Notes under the pieces: generated by a model
The model's input: only the letters and a program-made list of their open reading frames with translations
Told to the model about the DNA's origin: nothing
The model's database searches: none
Shown: one piece after another, positions 1 to 8,982 of the stretch
Numbering within the stretch: position 1 is the first letter of the stretch
How the letters are laid out: every line of letters starts with the position of its first letter
Position numbers and translations under genes: made by a program
NCBI RefSeq assembly: GCF_014640115.1
Contig: NZ_BMGI01000001.1
Coordinates: forward strand, 766,501 to 830,500
DNA from: Sinisalibacter lacisalsi
GTDB lineage: Bacteria; Pseudomonadota; Alphaproteobacteria; Rhodobacterales; Rhodobacteraceae
DNA: 64,000 bases
Direction: 5' to 3'

Positions 1-2
1 GG

Positions 3-1181
3 GTGGCGCGCTGGCTGGCCGGGCGCCGGGCCCTGCGCGGGCGGCCGACCCTTCGGATGGCATTCGCCTCGGTCGGTGGTCCGGGCAACGAGGCGGCGTC
101 GGTCGTGCTCTCGCTCGGGCTCGGCCTGTCGGTGCTCGCCGCCGTGGGGCAGATCGACAACAACCTGCGCGGCGCGATCTCGCGCGAGTTGCCCGGCGTG
201 GCGCCGAGCTTCTTCGTGGTCGATATCCAGCCCGACCAGATCGAGGCGCTCACAGAACGGGTGATGGGCGATCCGGGCGTGCGCGAGATGGAGCGCGCAC
301 CGATGCTGCGCGGACGGATCACGCAGATCAACGGCCGACCGGCCGAGGAGGTCGCTGGCGATCATTGGGTCGTGCGCGGTGACCGGGGCGTGAGTTATGC
401 CGACGAACTGCCCGAAGGCACCCGGCTCGTGGCCGGGGAATGGTGGCCCGCGGGCTACGCGGGCGATCCGCTGATCAGCTTCTCGGCCAACGAGGCGGAG
501 GAGATCGGCCTCGGCATCGGGGACAGCATGAGCCTCAACATCCTCGGGCGCGAGATCACCGGGACGGTGGCCAGTTTCCGCGATGTCGATTTTTCCACCG
601 GCGGCATGGGCTTCACGGTGACGATGAACCCCGCCGCGCTTGCCGGTGCGCCGCACAGCTGGATCACCACGATCTATGCCGACCAGGAGGCGGAAGCCGG
701 GCTGATGCGCGATCTGTCGCGGACATGGCCCAACATCACGGTGTTTTCGGTGCGCGACGCAATCGCACAGGTGACCGGGCTGATGGGGCAGGTCGCCGCC
801 GCGATCACCTACGGCGCGCTGGTAACGCTGACCACGGGCGCGGTGGTGCTGATCGGTGCGGCGGCGGCGGGCGAGCGGGCGCGCACCTACGAGGCGGCGG
901 TGCTCAAAACGCTGGGCGCGCCGCGCGGCATGGTGCTGGCCAACTTCGCGCTGCGCTCGGCGATCCTTGGCGCGGCGGCGGGCGTGGTGGCGGTGTTCGC
1001 CGGCGGGCTTGCGGGCTGGGCGGTGTCGCGCTTCGTGATGGAGACGGAGTTCGTGTTCGATCCGGTCTCGGCGCTCGTGATCATCAGCGGCGGCATCGCG
1101 GTGACGCTGCTTGCCGGTCTCGCCTTCGCCTGGAGGCCGCTCTCGGCAAGCCCCGCCGGAGTTTTGCGGGCCCGGGAGTAG
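3..1181 (+). CDS. FtsX/LolE-type ABC transporter permease, 5'-truncated by window edge
   Basis: This is the C-terminal part of a large permease of the MacB/FtsX superfamily (YbbP-like), which works with an ATPase to move a hydrophobic substrate or apply mechanical force across the envelope. A hydrophobic segment near residues 30-48 is followed by a roughly 200-residue soluble periplasmic domain. Three closely packed membrane segments follow (about residues 262-290, 310-342 and 352-376), the usual FtsX ending. The frame is open to the window start, so the GTG at position 3 is only the first available codon; family members are usually about 800 residues. The partner ATPase should lie upstream, outside the window. 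The substrate cannot be told from this fragment. Confidence 0.8.
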   Translation: MARWLAGRRALRGRPTLRMAFASVGGPGNEAASVVLSLGLGLSVLAAVGQIDNNLRGAISRELPGVAPSFFVVDIQPDQIEALTERVMGDPGVREMERAPMLRGRITQINGRPAEEVAGDHWVVRGDRGVSYADELPEGTRLVAGEWWPAGYAGDPLISFSANEAEEIGLGIGDSMSLNILGREITGTVASFRDVDFSTGGMGFTVTMNPAALAGAPHSWITTIYADQEAEAGLMRDLSRTWPNITVFSVRDAIAQVTGLMGQVAAAITYGALVTLTTGAVVLIGAAAAGERARTYEAAVLKTLGAPRGMVLANFALRSAILGAAAGVVAVFAGGLAGWAVSRFVMETEFVFDPVSALVIISGGIAVTLLAGLAFAWRPLSASPAGVLRARE

Positions 1182-1255
1182 CGGGCGGCGCGGCCTTTCC
1201 TCGACGCGAGCGCGGCTTTCTGCAAGGCTGCGGCGCAAAACCGGAGGACAGGAAC

Positions 1256-2074
1256 ATGACCGCAGAGGTATTCGACGAGGCCGGGGCCGCGGCCTATTAC
1301 GACAACGACGACGTCGCCACCTTCTACCGGAACTGCTGGGGCGGCGCGGATATTCACATCGGGCATTACGAGACAGGTGCCGAAACGGTGGCCGATGCCT
1401 CCTCCGCGATGACCCGTCTTTTGATCGACCGTGCCGGGATCGGCCCCGGCGATCGCGTGCTCGACATTGCCTGCGGCTTCGGCGGCACTCTGCGCCTGCT
1501 CGCGCGGATGGGCTGCGAGGTTCGCGGCATGGATATCTCGAAACAGGGCGTGGCCACGGCGCGGGAGAGCAACCGGGCGGCCGGCCTCGACGACCGGATC
1601 TCGGTAGAGGTCGGCGATTTCCACGATATCGCCTCGGCGGACGGGGCATGGGACGCCGTCGTGTGCCAGGAATCGGTGATCCATTCGCCGGATCGTCCCA
1701 AGGTGTTCTCGGAGGCGTTCCGCGTCCTGCGTCCCGGTGGCGTTTTCGCCTTCTCCGACATCCTGACCGGGGAGAACGCCGACCTGGAGAAGGTGGAAGC
1801 GGCCTTCGCCCGACTGGGCGCTGCGGCCGGTGCCACGGTGCGCGACTACGCCGGGATGGCCGAGGCGGCCGGGTTCGAGGTTACCCGCGCCGAGGAACGG
1901 CCCGAGGATATCCGGACCCACTACGACAAGCTCGCGGAAGCGCTGGAAGAGCCGGTCGAGGGCCTCACGCCCGACGCCCAGAGCGCCATTGCCCAGAGTA
2001 TCGCACGCTGGCAGGACGCCCTCGCCGGCGGCCACATCACCTGGGCCGCCTTCGTCGCGCGCAAGCCAGCGTAG
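1256..2074 (+). CDS. SAM-dependent methyltransferase of the sarcosine/dimethylglycine N-methyltransferase type
   Basis: The 272-residue protein looks like the second enzyme of methylation-dependent glycine betaine synthesis, which methylates sarcosine and dimethylglycine with SAM. What is seen: an N-terminal YYDNDDVATFYRNCWGG-ADIHIG block very like that of halophile SDMT enzymes; a class I SAM motif (VLDIACGFGG, about residues 69-78); CQESVIHSPDR; RVLRPGGVFAFSD; and a C-terminal ITWAAFVARK. The ATG at 1256 is preceded by a GGAGG ribosome site at 1243-1247. No glycine/sarcosine methyltransferase or betaine transporter lies beside it in the window. It could be a family member with another amine substrate. 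Placement in the class I methyltransferases is firm; the betaine role is inference from the SDMT-like ends. Confidence 0.75.
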   Translation: MTAEVFDEAGAAAYYDNDDVATFYRNCWGGADIHIGHYETGAETVADASSAMTRLLIDRAGIGPGDRVLDIACGFGGTLRLLARMGCEVRGMDISKQGVATARESNRAAGLDDRISVEVGDFHDIASADGAWDAVVCQESVIHSPDRPKVFSEAFRVLRPGGVFAFSDILTGENADLEKVEAAFARLGAAAGATVRDYAGMAEAAGFEVTRAEERPEDIRTHYDKLAEALEEPVEGLTPDAQSAIAQSIARWQDALAGGHITWAAFVARKPA

Positions 2075-2125
2075 GTTGGCGGCGCGGGAGAACGGTTTTC
2101 GTCAGCCGTTCCTGCCTGCGCGCCC

Positions 2126-2153
2126 GGAAGGCGCCGCCGAAACGGCGCCTTCC
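2126..2153. terminator. Bidirectional hairpin between convergent genes
   Basis: A perfect 11-bp stem (GGAAGGCGCCG paired with CGGCGCCTTCC) encloses a 6-base loop, in the gap between the methyltransferase gene and the end of sdhB, which converge here. There is no T-run, so it may act as a shared terminator or an mRNA 3'-end stabiliser. Confidence 0.6.
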
Positions 2154-2167
2154 CCGAAGTCGAAGCC

Positions 2168-2947
2168 TCAGACCTGCCGCTCGACCTGCAGCTTCTTGAT
2201 CTCGGCGATGGCGCGCGCCGGGTTCAGGCCCTTGGGGCAGGTCTGGGCGCAGTTCATGATCGTGTGGCAGCGGTAGAGCTTGAACGGGTCTTCGAGCTCG
2301 TCGAGCCGTTCGCCGGTGGCCTCGTCGCGGCTGTCGATGATCCAGCGGTAGGCGTGCAGCAGGGTGGCGGGGCCGAGGTAGCGGTCGGCGTTCCACCAGT
2401 ACGACGGGCAGGAGGTCGAGCAGCAGGCGCACATCACGCATTCATAAAGCCCGTCGAGCTTCTTGCGGTCTTCGATCGACTGTTTCCATTCCTTCGCGGG
2501 CGGGGCCGACTTGGTTTCGAGCCACGGCTTGATCGACGCGTGTTGGGCGTAGAAATGGGTCAGATCCGGGATCAGATCCTTCACCACCGGCATATGCGGC
2601 AGCGGGTAGATCTTCACGTCGCCCTTCACCTCGTCGATGCCGTAGATGCAGGCAAGGTGGTTCTGCCCGTCGATGTTCATGGCGCAGGAGCCGCAAATGC
2701 CCTCGCGGCAGGAGCGGCGGAAGGTGAGCGTGGGGTCGATCTCAGTCTTGATCTTGATCAGCGCGTCGAGAACCATCGGCCCGCAGGTATCGAGATCGAC
2801 GAAATAGGTATCAACCCGGGGGTTTTCGCCGTCGTCGGGGTTGTAGCGGTAGATCTGGAACTTCTTGAGCCGCTTGCCGCCATCGGGCTTGGGCCATGTC
2901 TTGCCCGTGCGGATCTTCGAGTTTTTCGGGAGGGTCAGTTGCACCAT
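2168..2947 (-). CDS. sdhB: Succinate dehydrogenase iron-sulfur subunit
   Basis: SdhB carries electrons from the flavin of SdhA through three Fe-S clusters to the quinone site in the inner membrane (complex II, TCA cycle). The 259-residue protein has the plant-type ferredoxin cluster motif (CREGICGSC plus a later Cys), the [12 protein letters not shown] motif for the 4Fe-4S cluster and [14 protein letters not shown] for the 3Fe-4S cluster. Length and motif order are normal. It is the last gene of the sdh operon and is separated from sdhA by a sulfotransferase-like gene, which is not the usual sdhAB junction. It converges with the methyltransferase gene. Confidence 0.97.
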   Translation of the reverse strand: MVQLTLPKNSKIRTGKTWPKPDGGKRLKKFQIYRYNPDDGENPRVDTYFVDLDTCGPMVLDALIKIKTEIDPTLTFRRSCREGICGSCAMNIDGQNHLACIYGIDEVKGDVKIYPLPHMPVVKDLIPDLTHFYAQHASIKPWLETKSAPPAKEWKQSIEDRKKLDGLYECVMCACCSTSCPSYWWNADRYLGPATLLHAYRWIIDSRDEATGERLDELEDPFKLYRCHTIMNCAQTCPKGLNPARAIAEIKKLQVERQV

Positions 2948-3007
2948 GTCGCTACCTTTCGATCCAAGGCGAGGGCGGTCGTCCGCCCGGGCCGGTTCCC
3001 ATCTGTG

Positions 3008-3850
3008 TCATGCCCGGGGGTCTTGCCCGGGCGCGTCTGGCGCGAAGAGCGCCTGGTTTTCCATCACGATCTGCATCACCTTCTGCCGCGGCTGCGCCTC
3101 GAGGCCGGCGCCGTTGACCCGGCGCATGAACTCGAGCGCGCCGGGGTTCAGGCTCTGGTTCGAGCGCCAGCCGAGCGGCGATAGCGCGGCGATCTGGGCC
3201 TCCGTCAGCCCGGCGAAGCGCAAGAGCTGCTGGCCGGGGCGCATCTGGTCGGGCTCGTCCTCCAGCGCGAACACGGCGATCCGGTCTGCGCCCACCGCGG
3301 CGCGCATCCGGTCGGCGAGACCGTCCCAGGTGCCGCAGTCGGCCGTTTCGTCGGTGAAGTCATCCCAGGTTCCGGCGTAGCCGTCGGTCTTGACTGCCTG
3401 GTTGTGCACGCTTCGTTTCCACGCGCCGATCTCGCGGGTGTAGAACGCGTAGCGCGGCGCGAAGGGCGCGAGGTGGCGGTCGTAAAGCTCGAGCAGGCGT
3501 TCCAGCATCGGATAGAGGGTGGTGACGCCGGGGTTGCCGAGCATCGCGCCGGGCAGGTTTTCGTGGCTGACCAGCACCGGCAGATCGCCGGGCGCGATCT
3601 CGTCGCGCAGCGCTTCGATCTGGGCCACGAGGTGCGCCTCGCGTTCGGGCGTGGGGTCGAGGCTGAAATCCACCGCGGCGCGGCCCATGCGCTGGGCGGG
3701 CGTGCCTTGCACCGGCATCCGCACCACGAGCTGCGCCGCAAGCGCATCGGCGTTGCGGCGCAGGAGGTGGTGCAGCGCGGTCGAGGCGGTTTTCTGCACG
3801 CCGATGTGCAGAGTGACCGCCCGCGCGCTTATGCCCCGGTCTTCGGCCAT
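3008..3850 (-). CDS. Sulfotransferase-like protein inside the sdh operon
   Basis: The 280-residue product starts with a P-loop-like phosphosulfate-binding motif, HIGVQKTASTALHHLL (about residues 14-29), close to the HIGxxKTGTTxxQ form of PAPS-dependent sulfotransferases. VSHENLPG and a TREIGAWKRSVHNQAV stretch follow, where the family has its 3'-phosphate-binding Arg/Ser. The ATG at 3850 lies 7 bp beyond the sdhA stop, and sdhB follows 60 bp after its own stop, so it must be co-transcribed with both. The substrate is unknown; cell-surface polysaccharides are common targets. It has no known role in complex II. Family is moderately sure, function is not. Confidence 0.75.
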   Translation of the reverse strand: MAEDRGISARAVTLHIGVQKTASTALHHLLRRNADALAAQLVVRMPVQGTPAQRMGRAAVDFSLDPTPEREAHLVAQIEALRDEIAPGDLPVLVSHENLPGAMLGNPGVTTLYPMLERLLELYDRHLAPFAPRYAFYTREIGAWKRSVHNQAVKTDGYAGTWDDFTDETADCGTWDGLADRMRAAVGADRIAVFALEDEPDQMRPGQQLLRFAGLTEAQIAALSPLGWRSNQSLNPGALEFMRRVNGAGLEAQPRQKVMQIVMENQALFAPDAPGQDPRA

Positions 3851-3857
3851 GGCGGGC

Positions 3858-5663
3858 TCAGAAGGTCCGCGCCTTGGGCGCGATCTTCTCGAGGCTGATG
3901 CCGCCATCCGACTCGGTCGTGAGTGGATCGAGCACCACCGGGCGATGGCTGAGCTCGACCTTGTTGCCGTCGATCCGGCTGATCGTATGCACACGCCAGT
4001 TCTCGTCGTCGCGCGTCGGGAAATCCTCGTGCGCGTGCGCGCCGCGGCTTTCGTGCCGGGCCTCGGCACCGGTGATGGTGGCGAGCGCGTTGGGCATGAG
4101 GTTGGTCAGTTCCAGCGTCTCCATCAGGTCGGTGTTCCAGATCAGCGAGCGGTCGGTGACGTGGAGATCATCGAGCTTGGCGGCGATCGCCGTCATCTTC
4201 TCGACGCCCTGCGCCAGCGTATCGGAGGTGCGGAACACGGCGGCGTCTTCCTGCATCGTGCGCTGCATCTCCAGCCGCAGTTCGGCGGTGGGCACGTTGC
4301 CGGTGGCATGGCGCAGCCCGTCGAACCGGTCGAACGCCTTGTCGAGCGACGCCTTGTTGACGGGTGCGTTGGGTTTGCCGGCCTCGATCACCTGGCCCGC
4401 GCGGATCGCGGCGGCGCGGCCGAAGACCACGAGGTCGATCAGCGAGTTGGAGCCGAGACGGTTGGCGCCGTGCACGCTGGCGCAGCCCGCTTCGCCCACC
4501 GCCATCAGGCCGGGGACCACGGCGTTGGGATCGTCCGCCGTCGGATTCAGGGCCTCGCCCCAGTAGTTGGTGGGGATGCCGCCCATGTTGTAATGCACCG
4601 TCGGCAGAACCGGGATCGGCTCCTTGGTCACGTCGACACCGGCGAAGATCGCCGCGCTCTCCGAGATGCCGGGCAGGCGTTCGGCCAGCGCCTCGGGCGG
4701 CAGGTGCGAGAGGTTGAGGTGAATGTGATCACCATTCGCGCCCACGCCGCGGCCCTCGCGGATTTCCATCGTCATGCAGCGCGAGACGTAGTCGCGCGGG
4801 GCAAGATCCTTGTAGTGCGGCGCGTAGCGTTCCATGAACCGCTCGCCCTCGGCGTTGGTGAGGTAGCCGCCCTCGCCGCGCGCGCCCTCGGTGATCAGGC
4901 AGCCCGCGCCGTAGATGCCGGTGGGGTGGAACTGCACGAACTCCATGTCCTGCAGCGGCAGCCCCGCGCGCGCCACCATGCCGCCTCCGTCGCCGGTGCA
5001 GGTGTGGGCGCTCGTTGCGCTGAAATAGGCCCGGCCATAGCCGCCTGTGGCCAGCACGACCGTCTTGGCCGAGAACAGATGGAAGGTGCCGTCGTCGAGC
5101 TTCCAGCACAGCACGCCCTGCACCGCGCCGTCTTCGCCCATGATCAGGTCGATGGCGAAATACTCGATGTAGAACTCGGCGTTGTGCTTGAGGCTCTGGC
5201 CGTAGAGCGTGTGCAGGATCGCGTGGCCGGTGCGGTCGGCGGCGGCACAGGTGCGCTGCACCGGCGGGCCGTCACCGAACTCAGTGGTGTGGCCGCCGAA
5301 GGGGCGCTGGTAGATCTTGCCTTCCTCGGTGCGGCTGAACGGCACGCCGTAGTGCTCGAGTTCATAGACGGCCTTGGGCGCCTCGCGAGCGAGGTATTCC
5401 ATCGCGTCGGTGTCGCCCAGCCAGTCCGAGCCCTTCACGGTGTCATACATGTGCCATTGCCAGCTGTCGGGGCCCATGTTGCCGAGGCTCGCGGCGATCC
5501 CGCCCTGGGCGGCGACGGTGTGGCTCCGGGTGGGGAACACCTTGGTCACGTTCGCCGTGCGCAGGCCCTGTTCGGCCATGCCGAGGGTGGCACGCAGGCC
5601 CGCGCCACCGGCGCCGACGACGACCACGTCGTATTCGTGGGTTTCGTATTCGTAAGCAGCCAT
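3858..5663 (-). CDS. sdhA: Succinate dehydrogenase flavoprotein subunit
   Basis: SdhA oxidises succinate to fumarate on covalently bound FAD at the cytoplasmic face of complex II. The 601-residue protein has the dinucleotide fold ([12 protein letters not shown], residues 14-25), the FAD-linking His48 in the SHTVAAQGG context, the active-site region HPTGIYGAG, and [18 protein letters not shown] near residue 400. The C-terminal [13 protein letters not shown] is typical. It follows sdhD by about 10 bp and is followed after 7 bp by the sulfotransferase-like gene. Length is normal for alphaproteobacteria. Confidence 0.98.
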   Translation of the reverse strand: MAAYEYETHEYDVVVVGAGGAGLRATLGMAEQGLRTANVTKVFPTRSHTVAAQGGIAASLGNMGPDSWQWHMYDTVKGSDWLGDTDAMEYLAREAPKAVYELEHYGVPFSRTEEGKIYQRPFGGHTTEFGDGPPVQRTCAAADRTGHAILHTLYGQSLKHNAEFYIEYFAIDLIMGEDGAVQGVLCWKLDDGTFHLFSAKTVVLATGGYGRAYFSATSAHTCTGDGGGMVARAGLPLQDMEFVQFHPTGIYGAGCLITEGARGEGGYLTNAEGERFMERYAPHYKDLAPRDYVSRCMTMEIREGRGVGANGDHIHLNLSHLPPEALAERLPGISESAAIFAGVDVTKEPIPVLPTVHYNMGGIPTNYWGEALNPTADDPNAVVPGLMAVGEAGCASVHGANRLGSNSLIDLVVFGRAAAIRAGQVIEAGKPNAPVNKASLDKAFDRFDGLRHATGNVPTAELRLEMQRTMQEDAAVFRTSDTLAQGVEKMTAIAAKLDDLHVTDRSLIWNTDLMETLELTNLMPNALATITGAEARHESRGAHAHEDFPTRDDENWRVHTISRIDGNKVELSHRPVVLDPLTTESDGGISLEKIAPKARTF

Positions 5664-5673
5664 GTGTGGTTCC

Positions 5674-6051
5674 TCAGGCGCCGAAGAAGATTTTCAGGAT
5701 GGCGATGGTGCCGATCAGTGCGAAAGAGGCGCTCAGAAGGCGCGTCCCGATGATGAGCACCAGCTCCCAGCGGCCATGCACGTAATCCTCGATCACCACC
5801 TGGATGCCCTGGAAGAAGTGCAGGAAGGCGGTGAGCATGAAGGCCACCGTGACGGTGGCGTTGATCGGATGGCTGTAGGCCGCGTGCACCGCCTCGTAGC
5901 CGTCGCCCATGTTGTAGGCGAGCGGGAAGAGAAAGAGCGGCATCAGGATCAGCAGCGCGATGGAACTCACCCGCTGCTCCCAGAAATGCCCGGTGCCCGA
6001 GCGGGCCGAGCCGAGGCCGGTGGCGCGTTTGCGGTCGGTCAGGTAGCGCAT
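5674..6051 (-). CDS. sdhD: Succinate dehydrogenase membrane anchor subunit
   Basis: This 125-residue membrane anchor with three hydrophobic segments (about residues 29-46, 63-80 and 97-122) completes the cytochrome b site of complex II together with SdhC. The [15 protein letters not shown] block (about 78-92) supplies a heme-ligand histidine and the conserved Asp-Tyr that bind quinone in this family. It lies 10 bp downstream of sdhC and just upstream of sdhA in the normal CDAB order. Confidence 0.95.
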   Translation of the reverse strand: MRYLTDRKRATGLGSARSGTGHFWEQRVSSIALLILMPLFLFPLAYNMGDGYEAVHAAYSHPINATVTVAFMLTAFLHFFQGIQVVIEDYVHGRWELVLIIGTRLLSASFALIGTIAILKIFFGA

Positions 6052-6061
6052 GGGGTTCTCC

Positions 6062-6454
6062 TTACACCGCGAGGGCGACCCAGATGGTCGCGATGGTGAG
6101 CAGGGCGGTGACCGCGAGGCCGATGACGGCGGTGCGGTTGACCCGCTTCTGGCCGAAGTGCGAGCCGGTGTCCCACACCAGGTGCCGGATGCCGTTGACG
6201 AAGTGGAACCAGGCCGAAACCGCGCCGCCGAGCAGCACGAGCCAGCCGAGCCAGGAGGTCATCAATCCGTTCACCGCGGCGAAGGCATCGGGTGACCAGG
6301 CCAGCGCGAAAAACCAGATCGCGATCAGCGCGGTAACGATGCCGAGAGCGACGCCGGTGATCCGATGCAGGATCGACATCGCCATGTTGAGCGGCCATTT
6401 GTAGACTTGCAGGTGCGGCGAGAGGGGGCGGTTTCCCCGATCCACGTCAGCCAT
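6062..6454 (-). CDS. sdhC: Succinate dehydrogenase cytochrome b556 subunit
   Basis: SdhC is the larger cytochrome b anchor of complex II. The 130-residue sequence opens with RPLSPHLQVYKWPLNM and contains SILHRITG, whose Ser27 and Arg31 contact quinone and whose His30 sits at the heme side in the family. There are three membrane segments. It is the first gene of the sdh operon. The 5' region from 6455 to 6606 holds twin TGTGATCACA-type palindromes, so control of the whole complex II operon is likely to act here. Confidence 0.95.
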   Translation of the reverse strand: MADVDRGNRPLSPHLQVYKWPLNMAMSILHRITGVALGIVTALIAIWFFALAWSPDAFAAVNGLMTSWLGWLVLLGGAVSAWFHFVNGIRHLVWDTGSHFGQKRVNRTAVIGLAVTALLTIATIWVALAV

Positions 6455-6575
6455 GACATGCCCTTTCGAAGCTGTTGGCGGTTCTGCACATGCATAATGA
6501 ATTTCGCCCGGCTGTCACGCCCGGAGGGCGCGGAAATGCCGCATGTGAGCGAAAACGGGAAAGGTTTTCGGCATT

Positions 6576-6606
6576 CGTGATCACAAGGTTAAATTTTGTG
6601 ATCACC
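6576..6606. promoter_or_regulatory. Twin palindromic operator upstream of sdhC
   Basis: Two copies of a 10-bp palindrome, CGTGATCACA (6576-6585) and TGTGATCACC (6597-6606), lie 21 bp apart centre to centre, two helical turns, about 122-152 bp upstream of the sdhC start. The same element with the same 21-bp spacing precedes sucC, and a single copy precedes the GntR gene at 24857. This is inferred to be the binding site of that GntR protein. Unlike a CRP site, the TGTGA and TCACA halves abut with no spacer. Confidence 0.75.
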
Positions 6607-6717
6607 ATTTAGACGGCTTCGTGTGAGGTGGGCAGGAGAATCGCGTTTTCTGCAAGGCCTGAAATACCGGAAACCAGATATTTGAATATGTTGCGCTGCC
6701 GCGCGCTGCGCGGACTC

Positions 6718-7125
6718 TCAGAGGAGAAAGGCAATCAGCGCGGCCACAAGCACTACCTCGAGCCCCGCGGCGATGCGCCAGGGCGTGCGGACTGCGGTCC
6801 TGCGCTCCAATTTCAACGCTGCGAACGCGGTGGCCATCGCGGCAAAGGACCCGGCGAGGAAGGCACCCGTGGCGGCCGGCAGGTTGCCGGCGGCGATGGG
6901 CCAGAGTGCGAGGCAGATGATCGCCAGGGCGAGGCCCGACAGCGCGCCGCCGAATGCGCGGTAGAGGCCGGTGAGGACGTTTCGCAAACCGTCGGATGGC
7001 GGATCCGCTGCGGCGCCGAGCATCTCGGCATGGTAGCGCATCGGCACGGGTGAGACGCTGTATTTCAACCCCATCGCGAGGGCTCCGAGGCCGGCGATGC
7101 AAAACAGAACGACAGAAAGCGACAT
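6718..7125 (-). CDS. Small integral membrane protein, unrecognised
   Basis: A 135-residue protein with four predicted membrane segments (about residues 3-20, 54-72, 80-100 and 115-134) and a soluble stretch around residues 25-50. The ATG at 7125 follows a GGGAGG ribosome site. I see no catalytic motif and do not recognise the family with confidence. It reads toward sdhC, but about 260 bp with the sdh operator separate them, so it is probably its own unit. Its function is unknown. Confidence 0.7.
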   Translation of the reverse strand: MSLSVVLFCIAGLGALAMGLKYSVSPVPMRYHAEMLGAAADPPSDGLRNVLTGLYRAFGGALSGLALAIICLALWPIAAGNLPAATGAFLAGSFAAMATAFAALKLERRTAVRTPWRIAAGLEVVLVAALIAFLL

Positions 7126-7184
7126 GTGAAAGACCTCCCGGAATGGGCAGTCTAGCATGTTTCGGGCAGATTCGCAGGCGAGCG

Positions 7185-8219
7185 TCAGATCGGCATCAGC
7201 GCCCAATAGTCGAGATCGAGAAGCACCTCGGGGAGGTATTTGCCATCTTCGCCTTTCAGCGCGAAGGCCGGGGCGCCATGTTTCATCGCGACGAGCCGCA
7301 GCCGCACCGCGCCGACGCCGGGGTGGGTTGTCTCGGCCATGTCGAGCACCTCCGACCATGCGCGCAGCGTATCGCCGGCGAAGCAGGGGTTGGCGTGGGC
7401 ACCGGCGTTGAGCCCAACGATCATCTGGGCGTTGGCGAGGCCGTTGAAACTGAGCGCGCGCGCAAGGCTGATGACGTGGCCGCCATAGATCAGCCGCTTG
7501 CCGTCTTCGCGGTTGGTGGCGTCGAAATGCACCTTGGCGGTGTTCTGCCACAGCCGCGTGGCCATCATGTGCTCGGCTTCCTCGATCGTCACGCCATCGA
7601 CGTGGTCGATCTTTTCTCCGATCGCGTAATCCGCCATTCGATGAAGCCCGCCCGCGAGGGTGAAATCGTAGCGGGCAAAATCGAGGCCCTCGGGAATTAC
7701 CAAGTCATCTGCCGCCAGCGCGGGCTTCAACTCGGGAACCAGGGTGTCGGGCGCGTCGGCGTTCGGGTCGCCTTTGCGCACCATGACCCAGCGGATGTAG
7801 TCGAGCACCGGCTCGTCGTCCTGGTTGATGCCCCGGGTGCGCACCCAGACGACGCCCGACTTGCCGTTGGAATTCTGCTTCAGCCCGATCACCTGGCTTG
7901 TCGCGCGCAGCGTGTCGCCGGGATAGACCGGCTTCAGCCAGCGGCCTTCGGCATAGCCGAGGTTGGCCACCGCGTTCAGCGAGATATCGGGCACCGTCTT
8001 TCCGAAGACGATGTGAAAGGCGGCGAGATCGTCGAGCGGCGACTGGTCGAGGCCGCAGGCCCGGGCGAATTCGTCGGAGGAATAGAGCGCGTGGCGGGCG
8101 GGGTAGAGCGCGTGGTAGAGCGCGCGCTCGCCGCCCGAGACGGTACGCGGCACCGCGTGGGCGATGACCTCGCCAATGCGGTAGTCCTCGAAGAAACGGC
8201 CCGGGTTGGTCTTGGCCAT
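7185..8219 (-). CDS. mch: Mesaconyl-CoA hydratase (MaoC-like, ethylmalonyl-CoA pathway)
   Basis: Mesaconyl-CoA hydratase converts mesaconyl-CoA to beta-methylmalyl-CoA in the ethylmalonyl-CoA pathway of acetate assimilation. The 344-residue product opens with GRFFEDYRIGE and has two MaoC/hotdog halves, with SPLDDLAAFHIVFGKTVPDISL in the first and RLIYGGHVISLARALSFNGL in the second. Its length fits the Rhodobacter enzyme (about 343). The ATG at 8219 overlaps the stop of the DUF1737 gene by one base, so translation is coupled. It belongs to a four-gene operon with nnrU and the malyl-CoA thioesterase gene, which supports this assignment over other MaoC hydratases. Confidence 0.88.
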   Translation of the reverse strand: MAKTNPGRFFEDYRIGEVIAHAVPRTVSGGERALYHALYPARHALYSSDEFARACGLDQSPLDDLAAFHIVFGKTVPDISLNAVANLGYAEGRWLKPVYPGDTLRATSQVIGLKQNSNGKSGVVWVRTRGINQDDEPVLDYIRWVMVRKGDPNADAPDTLVPELKPALAADDLVIPEGLDFARYDFTLAGGLHRMADYAIGEKIDHVDGVTIEEAEHMMATRLWQNTAKVHFDATNREDGKRLIYGGHVISLARALSFNGLANAQMIVGLNAGAHANPCFAGDTLRAWSEVLDMAETTHPGVGAVRLRLVAMKHGAPAFALKGEDGKYLPEVLLDLDYWALMPI

Positions 8220-8425
8220 CACTGCGCTCCCAGTTCCATGTCGGGCTGGTATTCCTTGCCGGACACGTCCTTCACCACGGCCTGGGCGCAGCGCATCACG
8301 CCGTTCGCGGCATCGAAGGCGTAAGCCGGGTCGCCATGCAGCGCCCACCCCTTGTTCAGCTCGGCAGTGACCTTGTGGCAGAACGCGGCGTTATCGTCGC
8401 CGGTGAGCAGACGGTAGAGCTTCAT
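8219..8425 (-). CDS. DUF1737 small protein
   Basis: The 68-residue protein begins MKLYRLLTGDDNAAFCHKV and continues with LNKGWALHGDPAYAFD, the pattern of the DUF1737 family (a short domain of unknown role, often beside CoA-metabolism genes). Its start overlaps the nnrU stop by 4 bp (ATGA) and its stop overlaps the mch start by one base. The tight coupling suggests a role tied to the hydratase, but no function is known. Confidence 0.8.
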   Translation of the reverse strand: MKLYRLLTGDDNAAFCHKVTAELNKGWALHGDPAYAFDAANGVMRCAQAVVKDVSGKEYQPDMELGAQ

Positions 8426-8979
8426 GCATAGGTTCCCAGGAAGGGGCTGTAGCCGAGCCAGTAATGCACTGCAGAAATCACCGCGTAGAGCACGAGTGAT
8501 CCAACGGCCAGCATCGCATCCTTGCGGATCGGGCCGGGGGCCGGGCGCTGCCACGGCTCGGCCCGGCTGATCAGCACCATCGACAGGAGCGCGTAGGCCC
8601 CCATGCCGCCGAACAGTACCACCGAGGCCAGATCGCCGTTCACCAGCAGGTGGGCGATCGCCCAGAGCAGCAGGCCGGTGAGCATGTTGTGGCGGACCTT
8701 CGAGGCGACCCAGCCTTTCATGCTGCCCGCGCCGAAGAAGAAGATTGAGAACAGCATGATGAGGTTGTTGGCATGGCCCATGCCTGGCAGCGGGGTGTAG
8801 ACGGGAATATTGGTCGTGCTGCGGTAACCGATCACCATGAGCACGATGCCGGCCAGCGCCATCAGCGCCATGAGGCCCTTGCCGCGCTGTTCGCCCAGGC
8901 TTGCCCGCAGGCCGGGGGCGATGCGTTTGAGGGTGTGAGAAAGTACCCACAGGATGAGGCCGATAATCAGGAGGGTCAT
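8422..8979 (-). CDS. NnrU family integral membrane protein
   Basis: This 185-residue protein with five or six membrane segments matches the NnrU family: MTLLIIGLILWVLSHTLKR at the N-terminus, VIGYRSTTNIPVYTPLPG, and AIAHLLVNGDLASVVLFGG in the middle. The family includes NnrU near denitrification genes and plant zeta-carotene isomerase (Z-ISO), a heme protein. Here it lies between malyl-CoA thioesterase and the DUF1737/mch pair, so a nitrogen-oxide role is not indicated. It overlaps the next gene by 4 bp. Confidence 0.88.
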   Translation of the reverse strand: MTLLIIGLILWVLSHTLKRIAPGLRASLGEQRGKGLMALMALAGIVLMVIGYRSTTNIPVYTPLPGMGHANNLIMLFSIFFFGAGSMKGWVASKVRHNMLTGLLLWAIAHLLVNGDLASVVLFGGMGAYALLSMVLISRAEPWQRPAPGPIRKDAMLAVGSLVLYAVISAVHYWLGYSPFLGTYA

Positions 8980-8982
8980 GGT

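Noticed and set aside
4724-4733. TGTGATCACC inside sdhA
   Set aside because: It encodes conserved residues (GDHIH region) in the middle of a gene, is single, and needs no operator role. The related GGTGATCACC sites in sucA and sucB were rejected for the same reason.
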